A stretch of 64,000 bases of DNA from Topomyia yanbarensis (GCF_030247195.1 NC_080672.1:387021037-387085036); one strand, 5' to 3'. Shown: positions 1 through 12,340, counted from the stretch's first letter. Notes: a model not told the origin generated them from the letters alone. Program-made: numbers and translations.

Positions 1-1208
1 TTCTATTTGTACTTTCGCTGTCATTTTTTTTTCGAACGAACCAGAAGTTGAGGAAAAGAAAAAAATCATGTGGCGCATTTACCACGTGCTTACAACTTTC
101 GTTTCAACTGTTTTTTGTTTATATTACATTCCGCAAACATGGCCACACCATAATGAATTTTGAAATCAAGAAACCAACACACTAGCAAATGTTACTAAAT
201 GTTCCCACCTATTCGATTCTACTTCTGGAGTGTTCTGAACCTCCGTTTCTAAGTTGATTCACCAGCCATACATTTAATATTTTTAATAATAATTTTCGAA
301 AAGTGCGACAGCGCATATATTTTTTTCTGCATTTAACTGACGTGTCAACCTAGTGGACACATTGAACAAGTTGAAGTTTGTTTATGTCTCTGTTTACTGA
401 TGCGGTGGTATGCATTCCATATCCGCTGTAATTTTCCCTTTCAACCGAATCGCATGAGTAATTTTTCGCTTCCTCGGCAGTATCAGTTTGTGGCCAGAAA
501 ACAATGAGCGAGTAATTGATTTACTTTAGCGTGTATGTCTGCGCCCATCTGTAAAGGTGCAATGAACTGCACTCCGGATGGAAAGTATAGTTGAGAGTGA
601 ATTTGTAATTACTCTTAGCAATTCAAACTGGCTTGTATAAATCCTGTTGATACAGTCGTGATTTTATGGTTGAACCACCTCTTCGTTTCAACTAACGAAT
701 CTGGTTCGCTAATTGGAACGACTAACAGAAGTAATAAACTGCCCAAAATATTGTCAGTGAGTGTCAAAGTGAATTTGACATGAGATTTAGTCAACTGAGC
801 TCACGATACTTTATAAAATTCATCTTGTCTTAACTTTTATTAAAGATTCTTATATATAGCTTCGTTAATCTAAAATCAATATTAACTCTTCAAAAGGGCT
901 AAAGAGATTTTTGTAAACAAACTTATTTCGCTTACTATTCCGCTGCCGAGTTGATTTTCATGAGAAATACACATGAATCAACATCTTTACCCTTGGTAGA
1001 ACATATTTAAATTTTTTTCTAGGTTAAAATTATAAAGAGAAATCAGCAAAACAAAAGTTAGTTTACAAATCTTATTAGCCCTATTCATAAATTGATATGG
1101 AAATAATAGAAATAAATAACGGTTATTTACCACTAAACTCCCCTAATAAACGCTGCGTGTTGTACTTGTATTTGTTTTGAAATGCAAAGGAGTCGCTGAA
1201 AAATGATT
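1..1208. other. AT-rich intergenic DNA, no gene seen
   Basis: No supported exon, RNA gene or repeat boundary was found in this stretch. It is AT-rich single-copy-looking sequence with short runs only. It could be intronic or intergenic, and the sequence does not decide between the two. Confidence 0.5.
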
Positions 1209-2442
1209 TCTCGAGTACTTTTTCAAATTGGCATATCTAACAATGAGAGACTCTTTTTGTTTACTTTCTCTTCTTTATTACGATGCCACTATAAAGCTTC
1301 TTACTCATTTTACATATAAAAACTCATAGTAATTAGGTAATCCATGAGACGCTTCTGATCAGCTGATTATTTCTTGTTTGACATTACTCCGAGGAGTGCA
1401 ACGTCCGACAATATCGTTGATTCGATCCAACATGAAACGAATCGGACTAACGAAAGGTGTTTGTCGGACGAGTTTTTCTATTCGCAGGAGTAGACTTGTT
1501 GACAGAACCCACCGCTGGATTGTCAAACAAATGTCTAATTGATTGCCTAATACACTTGCGGATGTAAATACCGCAAAACTGGCAACTAGAAAAACAAGTA
1601 TGTTAAACTAGCATCACCCAAAAATGTGCAAGCTCCAGGAGCGGACTCAGAAAAAAATTCGGAGGGGGTCCAAAATTTCGATTTTAAAATGTTCATTGTA
1701 AAATTCGTAATATGTAATATCCTCATTCAATTAAAATCGGTTCTGGTTATCAAATCTGGTTTGGAATGATTTTGAACTTAGAATGAAAAAATAAATAGAA
1801 ATTATTTCAAAATTTCTCAAGAAGTTAAAAATTTTCGGGGGGGGCCCTCCCCCTGGATTCGCCACTGGCAAGCTCGAACGTGCTCGACTGTATTCGATCA
1901 TTTGTTTTTGTCAAAATAATTGTTCAAGTCAATATACGAATCAAAAGAGAAGTTATACGTTTGATACTGAGCAACAAGAAATTAAGAAAAGCAAAACAAA
2001 ATATCCAATTGCTTAAAAAACACAAAGAGCATAATTGCTTAAAAAACACCAAGAGCATAAGTAAAATGCTTTTTATGCAGTTATGTAGAACACAATAAAT
2101 ATCTTTCTACATAACATTGTAAAATATTAATACGAATATGAAAAGTGAAGACTTCTGTGAAAAACAAAACACATTTTTTTAAATAAAATTGCAATACTTG
2201 TTCATGCTCATTTGGCTCCGAATTGTAATAGTTTCTTTGGCTCGATAAAAGTTCCTTCGCTGGTCTATTACTATGAGTGCCAACAATTTTACAGTACAGA
2301 TCAAAAGACGGTGATTTCGTCTTGCATATTATGCAAAGAGTTAAGGGGTAAATATAAAAGCGGCCGAGTTATTGACAGAAGAGAAAGTAAACAATGAGAG
2401 ACTCTCATTGTTAGATACGTCTATTTGAAAAAGTACTCGAGA
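1209..2442. mobile_element. Inverted-repeat (foldback-type) element
   Basis: About 62 bp at 1209-1272 (starting TCTCGAGTACTTTTTCAAAT) recur inverted at 2381-2442, both containing the core ATCTAACAATGAGAGA. The interior is AT-rich and has no recognisable transposase, so this is a non-autonomous element. I could not find a clean target-site duplication. An 8-bp-TSD MITE sits inside it at 1636-1867, so this element is the older of the two. Confidence 0.6.
1636..1867. mobile_element. hAT-type MITE with 8-bp TSD
   Basis: This 232-bp element is flanked on both sides by the 8-bp direct repeat GCAAGCTC (1628-1635 and 1868-1875). Its ends CAGGAGCGGACTCAG and (inverted) CAGTGGCGAATCCAG are imperfect inverted repeats. 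A G/C homopolymer lies just inside each end. An 8-bp TSD with CAG-type termini is characteristic of the hAT superfamily. There is no coding capacity. Confidence 0.8.
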
Positions 2443-2599
2443 ATTTATGGTTCGTTTAATAGAAGCAAAGTCAACATATCAACAAGACTGGCAATTTGGC
2501 TAAAAATCAGTCCGAATTTTTTTTATCAAAGTGAATTTCGACAGTTAGTTTATACGCCCTAATCATATGTTTGTTGAGAAAGTTTCAAGAAAAAGTAAA

Positions 2600-3960
2600 T
2601 TCGATGTTTTAAAACATAGAGACACGCAGAGAGAATAACAACATGGTTTACGACGCTAATGTATCTGTTAGTTTTGGCATCCAAAATTTTTTGTAAACTT
2701 CGAATGACTTTTAAAATGAATGAATGAATCTGCCAAATGACAGTTTCCTTGAATTTTGAGTAGATTGAATATTTTTGTTGATTAACTAAATTTTATGTGA
2801 AAATGCCATTGAAATGCAATCGATTAAAATGGTCAGTTTCTCCTGATTTCCTAAAACTGCCAGATAAGTGGGTTAAATTTTCTCGACTTGCTTCCAAATA
2901 AAGTGTGACGGAAAACTTTCCATTATGTTAAGACGTCGCATTTATCAACCATGCAAAACCGGGGCTAAAAAACTCGGCATTTAAAAATTGCTAAGAATAT
3001 AGTACATGCATTTCAATAGATTTCACTCACTTTTTATTTGGATCGCAAATGTTAGAAGTATGTATGTATGTCTGTATGTGAGTGCAGTTTTGCTCTTCGT
3101 CTAGTCTCTAAACATTATAAAATGTATTTGTTTTAATTTAAATCCCAACACTCCTTACTTCCTAGAACCACCATATTTGATAGGGGAACGCTGTTGAACC
3201 GTTTGATGTTGGACACCGCTCGTCTGTGTTAATTGCCCCCTCCCACACTATTTTTACAGCAAACGACAGTTACGGAGGCAGCCTATAACAATAAGTTTAA
3301 ATAGCCTACCGCTCACCAGCATCTATGTATTATCGTTACAGTTGAAACCTGGAAAATCCAACCAGCAACAATCGTTTTTTCTCTTGTTTTGTGCTAATCC
3401 ATGACGTCGGAAGTAGTGCGCTTTATAACGCATAATTATACGAATAAAGCGCACTACTTCCGACGTGATTCGATTGTTTCGCAACCAGAAAATTTTAACC
3501 AAAGACGAAAAAATAAATTTAAATAGAAAGACACGCGGAGAGAGGAGCAGTAAATTTGGCTGCACGGTTTTCTAAGTTATTTTGTCTGCTAGTTTTGGCA
3601 ACCAGGAATTATGTGTGAACAGCGAGCGACTTGAAATTTTAATAAATACTTGACGAATTCCTTTTTTTAAATACATCGCAAAATACGCCATTTGCGTTTC
3701 TGGGCATGTGTACATGCTTTTTGTAGCACTAAAGAACATATATTATAAATAATGCAGTTGATGAGTAACAAGCAACATTGCCGCACAGTTGGCTACTTTA
3801 CTGATGGCATTGATATTTATGACGAATGTTATGCAAGCATAATTACATGCTTTGCTTTTTATTTCAATCTCGTTACTTTCCTAATCCGCCATATTTGTTT
3901 ACATTGCTCGTATTGAACCGTTGTTTTGGGTTCGATTGGAACTTTTGGCTTCAATATTCG
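2600..3960. repeat. Diverged tandem duplication (two blocks)
   Basis: A block starting near 2619 (AGACACGCAGAGAGA, then a GTTAGTTTTGGCA motif) recurs near 3529 (AGACACGCGGAGAGA, then CTAGTTTTGGCA). The later parts also correspond: CACCATATTTGAT near 3170 and CGCCATATTTGTT near 3888, each followed by TTGAACCGTT. Spacing is about 0.7-0.9 kb with many substitutions and indels. No gene is visible. Confidence 0.45.
3404..3466. repeat. Perfect 21-bp-arm hairpin
   Basis: The 21-bp arms at 3404-3424 and 3446-3466 are perfect inverted copies (core GTCGGAAGTAGTGCGC) separated by a 21-bp AT-rich loop. The outer end is ACGTCG, a CRE-like half site. It may be a minimal palindromic MITE or the fused ends of an element. 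Function is unknown. Confidence 0.7.
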
Positions 3961-4480
3961 CGCATCTCTATATAAGTCACATCTCTGATTTTAACCAGCC
4001 TAGTCGCCTTTCCGTTAACTGGGTGAGAACAAATGCGATTTGCGGATGCAATGAAAGGGCGAGCTGAAATTGACTTATTATTTTTTGCGCTTCGCAAACC
4101 TGACGATAAGCAATCCGTGTATTCTCGCTTGTTCTTTGTTTGTTTAGTGTACGTTATTTGGGCAGCAAAGTAAGGAAAAAATGGGAATGTGGAAATATAC
4201 TTTTAGTGATTCACCACTGATTCTTCCACGAGTTTGTAGTTTATTTGGGTACATACTGAATCCAAAAAAAATTATTATTATTGCAAGATAGTTTTGGATG
4301 ATTAAATGACGCGGTATGGGCGTTTTAGGGATGGGTAGAGCGGCAAAAAATGACGGTTGCGGATCGCCAAAATGTTGCATTTGAAATAACTCCCTCTTTA
4401 CCCACAATATTACCAGCAAGTTGTAGGCAATAAACGCATTCGAGTTGGCATATAGTCCCCCGATAGTATTTCGCAATTAC

Positions 4481-4658
4481 CCGGTCAAACCCTGTTAAAC
4501 TCATTCCGGAACCGGTTCGGATTTCTGAATGGAGTCATTATGGATTCCAAATCAAATGCAACAACCGATTCCGACTCAGACTCGGTTGTTGCATTTGATT
4601 TGGAATCCATACTGACTTCATTCAGGATTCCGAATCAAATTCCGAATGGTTTGACCGG
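4481..4658. mobile_element. Palindromic MITE, CCGGTCAAAC ends
   Basis: The 178-bp unit begins CCGGTCAAACC and ends GGTTTGACCGG. It is largely self-complementary, with a perfect 29-bp inner stem (4540-4568 with 4582-4610) around a 13-bp loop. It has no coding capacity. I could not identify a target-site duplication. It is a small foldback element by structure. Confidence 0.65.
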
Positions 4659-6130
4659 AAACCATTAAATTAAACCCGTAAAGCAAACTGAATCAAAGTG
4701 GTACCGGTGCTTTTCTCTTTCTGGAGGACCTGCCGAAATAACCTTGCTCTCATTCACAGCTAATCACCAACGAGATCGAAGCTAAGATAGGGGTTCTACC
4801 ACTGGCAGCTCACCGGGCTGTCCCCTGGACAATTCACAGAGTTTGAGTGGATCCGGAAATTATTCGACCTCTCCCCAGGAAGGTTCCAATAAAAGAGCAA
4901 AATACCCTTTTACACCTAACTGCAGAAAGAGAACACAGCTGACACAACCGTAATTTTACAGCCGATTGACAGTAGCTGAAAGCATCTGCCAAATTACAAC
5001 AGCAGGCAGCATCGAAGTATGCCGCGAAGAAAATTGTCAGAGAACGCTAGAGTTAAAGCTTATTTACTCTTGAATACGCTTATAAATTTTTTCCGCCCTG
5101 TCACAAAGGGTAGGGTGACAAAATAAAAAACTGTAATAGTTCACACAGCTTAATTGACTGTAATTAAAACAATTATATTCTCAGCAGAACACTTTATTTG
5201 AAATTTCGATCAATTTGATCATAAAATTTAAAACTACTATTCGCTGCCGTTCTTATACGTTCTAATACGAATAGAATATTCAGCATAGACACTCAGGCTC
5301 AATGAACTGGGGGAAATAGTTTTGTGAGGTAAAGCTGAAAAGAAAACATGCCATAAATTTTAAATAAAATTGTGGAGAGTAAGGTTCAGTTTTAGAATTT
5401 TCTGTTTCAATTTGCATAACTGTTATAAATTACGAATCTAGAACTAAACCTCTACTGAGCATGCCCTTACCATAGATTGGTGTATGATGAAAACCTGAAA
5501 CAGGGATGTTTCTTCATATATTTAGATGATTTTACCCATAGAAACTTAAACCGACTTTATAAACAGGGAAAGACTCTCAGAACGAGCAACAAGTTACTCT
5601 GTGATACACAGAGTTCTAAAAAAATCCAAAACCCGAAAGGACCGCATCACATAAACCGTATGTATAAATTACCTGACGCTGGAATTAATACCTGTTGCTA
5701 CTATTTATAGATTCGTGTAATTTTGATGGACAATTATGTTTTTTCCACAATCTCTTAAATAATTTAGGAATGAATCATACAAAGTAAAAGTTGCCTCAGA
5801 GGAACCGTTTTATAAACATCAAGATTTGCTTTATTTCTGCTGAAAGGCTTCCGATCTCTATGAAAAACTGTGCAATCTACCAAATGCCGATCACTCATTC
5901 GTTAAGCTCGTTTAATTTACTAACTAATGGCCCAATCCCGTTTTTGTTCGTGCAACCACGCTCAAACACCACATGAGTTCAAACGTCAAACAATACCGCC
6001 ATGCCGTCAATCCTAACAAATGAAAAATACCCCCTCCTCAAAGACAAGAAAAAAAAAATTGCCTACTCGCCAAAAAAGCCAAAAGGTTCAATCACTCTAC
6101 GATCAGATCCTGCTTCGTCGAATACATTAG
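4659..6130. other. Non-coding stretch, nothing recognised
   Basis: Open frames here are short and show no family motif, splice logic or coding bias that I can support. A GC-richer patch at 4690-5070 might be an old retroelement fragment, but I could not match it to a domain. Confidence 0.4.
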
Positions 6131-8089
6131 AGTACCCCCATTAGTGAAACTTGTTTTTTTTTCGCACACCTTAACCGCTACATTTCACACCACACTACCT
6201 CACCTTCCGAACCCGGAAGATTCACTTCAGGGTCATCCCTAATACTTAAACTCTCCTTCAACGGTTCAACCGCCGGTGCGGTGGCGCAGCGGAGAAGATG
6301 GCACACGGACCCGAATAATCCAAAGCTACCACCAGCCACCCGAAAGCCCTCTTGCCATGGCACGCGGATCTGACCATCATCGGATTAGCTTACTTCAATA
6401 AAATAGTTAATTTTATTCAGCGCCAGCATGTCGTCCCGGAACGAAGAAAAGAATGTACGCGAGGAATTCGCGAAAGAGTGTTCTTTCCTCTACGCTTTCA
6501 TCAATACACCATTAATGCGAATCCAGTTCACGGCGAGGGGATAAGTTGTGCGTCTTAACCTCTTTTTATGGCAACGTCATAATAAAGGCGGATCTTCGGG
6601 ACGTTGGCTGGGTCTGCTGATCGCAAACACAAGCGAATGATAAGTGGGGAAGACGCCTGTCAAGGTCACCCAAGGTTATCGAAGTTTATGAATCTCTCTC
6701 TCCGTTTTGTTGTGTTTTCCAGCGATGCATAAACATGAGTTTCGCCGCTGAAGTTCACCATAAATTATAGATCCAACCGTTCAGATCGATCGCTTTATGT
6801 AAATGCACGAACTGTGGCAATCTTCCGAGATACCAGAGTAGTTCTGCTGCCTTACCCCTGTTCCGTACAGCAAGCGGAACTCTCCCCGATCGACCTTTTT
6901 TATTGGTCGATCATTCTGAATAGTTCGCGATCGGTTTAGCTAACCGAGATGGGCGAAGTTGTTGATTTGAATCTCTACCGGTTTTTTTACTCTCTGTCTC
7001 TCTATGCGGGCTGTAGACAACCGGCTGTCGTGTACTTCCTCATGTGGAATCCCAAGGCACTAGGCTGTTTTGCTATTGGTAGAACATTGATCGTGACGGC
7101 GATGCTTGGCGACAGCAAAAACTAAAATAGAATTGAATGCCCATTGAATCAACAAATGGCACTAATTAGCAGGAGGGATTTTTTGCTCCCACTCTGCCAT
7201 TACGTCATTCAACTGTGGTATCAACTTGAAATTCCACGTTCTGCCTGCCTGTAGATGTAATCAGCGAAGCTGACTTCTTCCCTGACGACGTTCGATGTGA
7301 CGAGGGCCGTGACTCTTAGAACTTCCTCCGTTTGTTGTTGTTGGATTTGTACAAAAGGGTCCGATTGACGGATGGAATAAAACGAATCACTTAATAAACC
7401 CACACGGTGTTCTTCCTTTCCTGTTTGTTCGAGATCCGAAAGGTCTACGCGTTGGTTCAAACGGGTTTTGATTGAATCCAAGATCAAGTCTCAGCAACAG
7501 GGGTGAATCATTGGCGTGATGACATAGAGCAGCGCATATTGCATGGAGTCTTATAAAGTTTTTGAGGTCAGACAGGGTCATTGGCGGCAGTTTGTTTACG
7601 TTTCCTCGCTACATGATGATCGAATCTTGTAGATGATGATCACTCGTATCTTTTAAAATCAATCGGGGATTCATCCCATGGAAAAAAATACTTCTTTACT
7701 TGTCGAAGTGAATCATGATAATTATTGAGCTAAAATGTTAACCTAGGTCGTAATTAATCTACAACGATGCAGCCGCAGTAACACTATCACCACAGTGAAC
7801 CTCTCCAAACAATGCTACAACATAAAACCGTTCCACTGATAGATCGCCACCGCTAGCGTGAAGTTTTTTTCTACAAGACACAATTTGCACACGAAAAAGA
7901 TTTACATGTAAAGATAACACTCATTTCAAGCAGCCGACTAACTAACGTCAGTGCTCACCGTATCTCCTAGACAATTGGCAATGCAGCCGTATTACGTCCG
8001 CGAGGCCCATTTTCTCGGAATCCCACATTAACGCTGGGAGCCGGTCTCGATCTGTCTCACACAAAGTGGACGTAAAAGTTTCAACCTAC
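6131..8089 (-). other. Probable first intron / gene-proximal region
   Basis: This GC-richer, repeat-poor region lies immediately downstream, on the minus strand, of the first coding exon at 8090-8203. No downstream exon could be fixed. A minus-strand frame at 7221-7489 has a pyrimidine-rich stretch ending in AG just before it, but its phase does not fit exon 1. The low repeat density contrasts with the rest of the window and suggests constrained gene-proximal DNA, possibly with intronic regulatory sequence. This is inference from context. Confidence 0.35.
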
Positions 8090-8203
8090 CTTTTCACCCC
8101 GACTCAGATATTCCCACATGGGAATCGCGGAACCGGAACAAAACGACAACAGGGTCGCCACCACAAGCACCACACCGAGGGCAGCACGTTTACTAAACGC
8201 CAT
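8090..8203 (-). CDS. First coding exon with signal peptide, product unidentified
   Basis: An ATG at 8203-8201 opens a 38-codon frame that runs exactly to GAA AAG followed by the donor GTAGGT at 8089, so the exon ends in phase 0. The protein starts with a basic n-region (MAFSKRAAL), then a hydrophobic core rich in V, L and A, then a Ser/Gly/Ala cleavage-type motif (CSGSA) around residues 22-26, followed by IPMWEYLSRGEK. That is a classic secretory signal peptide with the start of the mature chain. A TATA box and a likely start site lie about 400 bp upstream. The remaining exons must lie at lower coordinates, possibly outside the window. I do not recognise the protein family. The exon boundaries and secretory nature are well supported; expression is not shown. 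Confidence 0.62.
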
Positions 8204-8606
8204 TTTTCAGCTCGAACCTCACTTCTGGTTCTGAATGTGCAGTGTCCACTTGTTTGTTTCAACACAAATTTTAAAAAAAACTCCCACTGCAATCTATTTA
8301 CCACTGCTGCCACAACTGTTTTCCCACCAACAATTTTTCTTTGTATGTTTGTGTCTTCCAGTGGGCTAATCTTTTTCCAATCACTTTCTTCACCTTTCTC
8401 ACGGCGAATGAAACAATCTTTTTTTTCCTAGTCCCCCCCGATCAAATTTTTCTACCACTCAAAACAAAACTTCACTTGTTTTTATGTATATCTCAATTTG
8501 CAAAGATCACTCTCTCTTGAACCTTCGCACCGAAATCGCACTTAGAAATGCTGTTACTATTGCTTCCAACGTTAACACGCTCAGATATCGTTCACGAATA
8601 AACAGT
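8204..8606 (-). promoter_or_regulatory. Inferred 5' UTR of the signal-peptide gene
   Basis: Position 8606 is the predicted start because it falls 28 bp downstream (minus strand) of the TATA box, inside GCACTGTT, which resembles an initiator. From there to the ATG is about 403 nt. Most of the open frames in it, on both strands, are short and unremarkable. A spliced 5' UTR is also possible. Confidence 0.4.
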
Positions 8607-8625
8607 GCCGCCCGATTGGGTTCCA

Positions 8626-8634
8626 CTTTATATA
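8626..8634 (-). promoter_or_regulatory. TATA box
   Basis: The minus strand reads CGTATATAAAGTGG, a strong arthropod TATA match (TATATAAAG). It sits 28 bp upstream of an initiator-like GCACTG and about 420 bp upstream of the signal-peptide ATG, in the same orientation as that gene. Confidence 0.55.
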
Positions 8635-8639
8635 CGACC

Positions 8640-8905
8640 GGTGGCTTCGTAAACCATGACGTCATATGCCGACTGGCAGACGCCGCATCAGCATCGGTCG
8701 TCGTCGGTTTCGCCGTCGCCGACGTCGCCACTATCGCACTCAATCGCACCTCTTTCTTCGGACGGTCTATGCGTCGCCGGCGCCGGTCGGAGAACCGCTG
8801 CTGGCCTTTTATTATTGGTATTATTGTTGCTGTTGTGGTTGGTAGTTTATTTACGCGAAATTCTTTCGCTTGCGGCGATCGCGATCTATCGCGGACTTGA
8901 TTTTA
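8640..8905 (-). promoter_or_regulatory. CG-rich upstream promoter region
   Basis: This segment is unusually GC- and CpG-rich for the window, with repeated GTCG, GCCG and CGGCG words. It sits directly upstream of the TATA box. Its long open frames on both strands follow from the low stop-codon density of GC-rich DNA and are not supported as genes. Confidence 0.4.
8657..8664. promoter_or_regulatory. Consensus CRE (TGACGTCA)
   Basis: A perfect palindromic cAMP-response element lies about 25 bp upstream of the TATA box. CREB/ATF-family bZIP proteins bind this octamer. The promoter-proximal position makes regulatory use plausible, but this is inferred. Confidence 0.45.
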
Positions 8906-9587
8906 GTTGTTGTTGTTTCTTTTTCTTTCTTCGTGGGTTCGAAAACAACAACATTAGTTTGGCGTTGGGGGCACGGAGCTTATGTTTTCGATTCTGTTGG
9001 CGCTTCTGTGCATCGCGGAAAAAGTGTGCTCGTCATGTTCAATTAGGCGTCAACGACGCGCCATTTTTTTACCAGAAGGATCCCAATGCGCATAAGCATG
9101 ATAAGTGGGTGTACGGTAATAGGATTGATCTAAATTACAATTCAAAGCAAGGACGGGTTGTCTATCGATTTCGATTCGGCTTGGATTGTTTATTGACATA
9201 TATTTGTACGCAGAATTAGCATACCGGAGACAATTGTAAATATCGGAGAATATTACGTGACGTGTTTGTATGCACGACGTTGTGAACCGGTAATACCGAC
9301 CCATTATTGGTTCTACTGAATTACCGGTACTGAAGAGAAGTTAATACACTGAAGACCCGTTTTTATCAGCTCCATGATGAATTTTAAGCTGTTAAAAAGG
9401 GGACATAGACAAAATCGGGACATTTTTTTTCGTTCTTTTTTAATAAACCGAAGCTTTTTAAATATTCTTCTATAGCCTCGTAAACCTTTCTGATTATTTA
9501 GTTTAAATTTCACTTAAGGGGGTCTGACGGTGCATAATTTAAAAAAAAATATCTTCGCAAATTTCGGATCTCTAAGATAAGAAAAAT

Positions 9588-10002
9588 ATGCTCAAGAAAG
9601 GATTTTCTCGAAATCATCTTATTGCGTCTGCTAGAGCCCATAAAACTAACAACTATCAATTTTAATATGAGGCTGGAAAAATCGTGTCTTTGCTGTATCG
9701 GTATTTTTTGTGCTATGCAAAGCTTATGAAGATGAATACCTCGAAACATGAAATGTACAGACCCGCTACATAATATCGACATGCAAAGTAGTCTCAGAAA
9801 TTTAATGTGAATAACTACCATTTTTCTTGGCGAAATATTTTAGTTGTTGCATTCATTAATCAAAAATATTTACAACGGCTTGTATAAGTTCGAAACTTTT
9901 ATATCTGACTCCCTGATAGTTTGCCGATTTACATTGAGTGGCGCAATAATTAGTGGGGTAGAATACTACTTTAGACGCTCAAAGCCTCTAATGCCCTGGA
10001 TA
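9588..10002 (+). repeat. Long direct repeat, copy 1
   Basis: About 415 bp beginning CTCAAGAAAGGATT and ending GCCTCTAATGCCCTGGATA recur in the same orientation at 12341-12762, about 2.76 kb away, with few substitutions. The two copies flank the foldback element at 10097-12309. No protein family was recognised in the open frames. It may be the outer part of a larger element or a segmental duplication. Confidence 0.75.
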
Positions 10003-10096
10003 TGTATCATAAATATTGAAAAAATATGTCCCAAATAATGTTTGATAACCCACGAAGCGGCAGATGGCGGCATCAGGAATTTTCTTTGTGACTAGT
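10003..10096 (+). repeat. Short repeat shared with the 14.4-kb foldback
   Basis: The segment ATTGAAAAAATATGTCCC through TTCTTTGTGACTAGT is nearly identical to 14388-14472. It is related, inverted, to about 14790-14870. This ties the 9.6-12.8 kb and 12.9-15.1 kb repeat systems to the same family. Confidence 0.65.
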
Positions 10097-12309
10097 CACG
10101 GTGTGTTGTAGAACAATTTTATTCGAAAAAATCGGCGTCGCTAAAACTATGATAGAATGGGCTTTTCCCTTTCATTTGAAAGTAAAATTAAAATATTCTG
10201 TTGGGGGCTCCAGAACAACTTTATATTTTAAAGTTTTTTTGTTTGAAAACTTAGGTTTTTCAATGAAGCTGGTTCTATCTATTGCCCCTAGGTAGTACTT
10301 TAGACATTCAAATATTACCAAAAGTGAGAATCTGATGGACAATTTCATTGCGTACAACTTTGTAGAAAACGAAATCGCGATCTAAAATCGCCAGAGAAAG
10401 CTATTATTTTTTTTTTCAAAGTTTCAAGATTCACACGGGGCCTATTGGTTAAGAAGCTTTATTCCAAAAACATTTGTAAAAAAATGGGTTGCCTTATTTT
10501 AACAGTGTGCTCAGAAGAACCTGAATGCTAGCAAAGTCCCACTTTTAAGCGGAAAAAACATAATTCCAGATTCCACCGTTTTATGCGCACCAATGATATT
10601 TTAGGAGCAAGGAGATATAGAGAAGAGTAGATAAAATTTGAACAAAATTAGTACTCTTTTGAAAGATGCTGGGTAACACAGCAAAATGAAACAGTTTTTT
10701 TTCTGTAACAGATATATTTGTTTCTTCTTTTTTATTTCTTCACTCATTCTGGAGTATGCTTGATGTAATCTTGAATCAACTATTTTGCTCGTTAGCATCT
10801 TGTGGGATATATTTGGCCTAAATTTTAACTTTATAATTAATCAAACTCGATTAGATATTCAGTCATTTGATTTGATTTCGATTGAGAATCCTGATTGACA
10901 GTTTCATGAAGGATAGAAAAATAATTCGATGACATTTATGTTCAAGTTTGTAAGTTTTGGGAATCGATGTACATTGAACAGAAATCGCAATAGTAAATGA
11001 GAGATAAAGGTTTTGTCTATTGTACGAAGATAGCGATCTCAGTATAAAAGTAGATATAGAAAGTATCACCTTTACCCGAAAGACGTGTTGCTGTTAATGT
11101 TTTCAGATTTTGAACTGAACTGGTAACTCTGTCTTCTTGATATGTTGTCTTTGCTCTCATCTCATATTATGAGGGAAATCTGCAATAAAAAGCCTTGTAT
11201 TACTTTAAGAATTTATTGAATGCATGGTCCAGCCTGATATTTTCTTGTTCGTTTTATGTTGTGATCCGTGTACAACGAGTAACGACTTCGGAATTTCATC
11301 TTAAAGGAAATTATGAAACATGGTTTTGTTCTTTTTTCTAAGATAATGGGAAGTGTGTTCGATTTGGAAATAAAATTTGAGGACAAGCAAAAATCTGTAT
11401 CTATAAATTCTGATGAAATGAATCTACCCCAAAAGATAACAAACATGGATCCAAAACTCGAAGAGCTTTTTTTCTTTTACAATCATCTTTCTTTTAATGT
11501 TGATAAAGACAAACAGGATTCTCAACCCAAAATTGCAATAAAGTCCGTCGTTTATTACAAATACAATAACTCGAACTGTCTACTTTAGTCCATTCAAATA
11601 TAAAACTTTGAATTTAAGCCAATTGTATTTTACTAGGCAGGATAGGATCAGGAAGAAAGGTCATTCTAGTTTACATTAGCTATCCCCTAGAGCGAAAAAA
11701 GAAATGAAAAATGCAGGATAAAATCCGTTACCACATTAATCAACATCTTGAAAAGGCATAAGATTATCGAATAAATTTGGTCAACACCTTTTCAAATCTC
11801 CTTGTTCATAAAGTGTCATTTTCGCCCAAGACCCGGAGAAATCTGAAAATATATTTTTTCTTCTGAGAATGGGACTTTGTATACATTGAAATTTATCTGA
11901 ATTTACAGTTTCTTTAAACCCAACATTTTTTTGTAAATCCTTGTTAATCGACTTTTTAATCCATAAGCCCCGCGCACAACTAAAAACTGATAATAATAAC
12001 TTTCTCGGGTGATTTTATATCGATTTATAGAATTCTACGAAGTTATAGACAATGGGATTGTTCATCAGATTTCCACTTTTAGTATTTTTTGAATGTCTAT
12101 AGTACCATTTAGTAGCAAAAATGTGAATTAATTTCAATAAAAACTTAAGTTTTCAATCAAAAAACTTTAAAATAAAAAGTTATTTTAGACCTCCCGACAG
12201 AATATTTTAATTTTACTTTCAAATGAAAGGGAAAAGCCCATTCTTTCATATCCCGAAGTTTTACAGATGCCGATTTTTTTTAATAAAGTTGTTCGACAAA
12301 GGCACCGTG
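10097..12309. mobile_element. Foldback element with ~300-bp inverted arms
   Basis: The left arm (about 10097-10400, starting CACGGTGTGTTGTAGAAC) and right arm (about 12000-12309, ending GCACCGTG) are inverted copies. Both carry the anchor block GGGCTTTTCCCTTTCATTTG and similar downstream order. The roughly 1.6-kb interior has no recognisable transposase; a plus-strand frame at 11313-11588 is low-complexity and unidentified. No clean TSD was seen. Confidence 0.65.
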
Positions 12310-12340
12310 ATTCCGGATCTTTACGATAAGTGAAATAGGC

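Noticed and set aside
7221..7489. 89-codon minus-strand frame as exon 2 of the signal-peptide gene
   Set aside because: A pyrimidine-rich AG precedes it, but the phase does not fit exon 1 and there is no other support; kept only as a remark.
8484..9219. Plus-strand ORFs of 138 and 187 codons
   Set aside because: They overlap the CG-rich promoter region of the minus-strand gene, lack family motifs and arise from low stop density.
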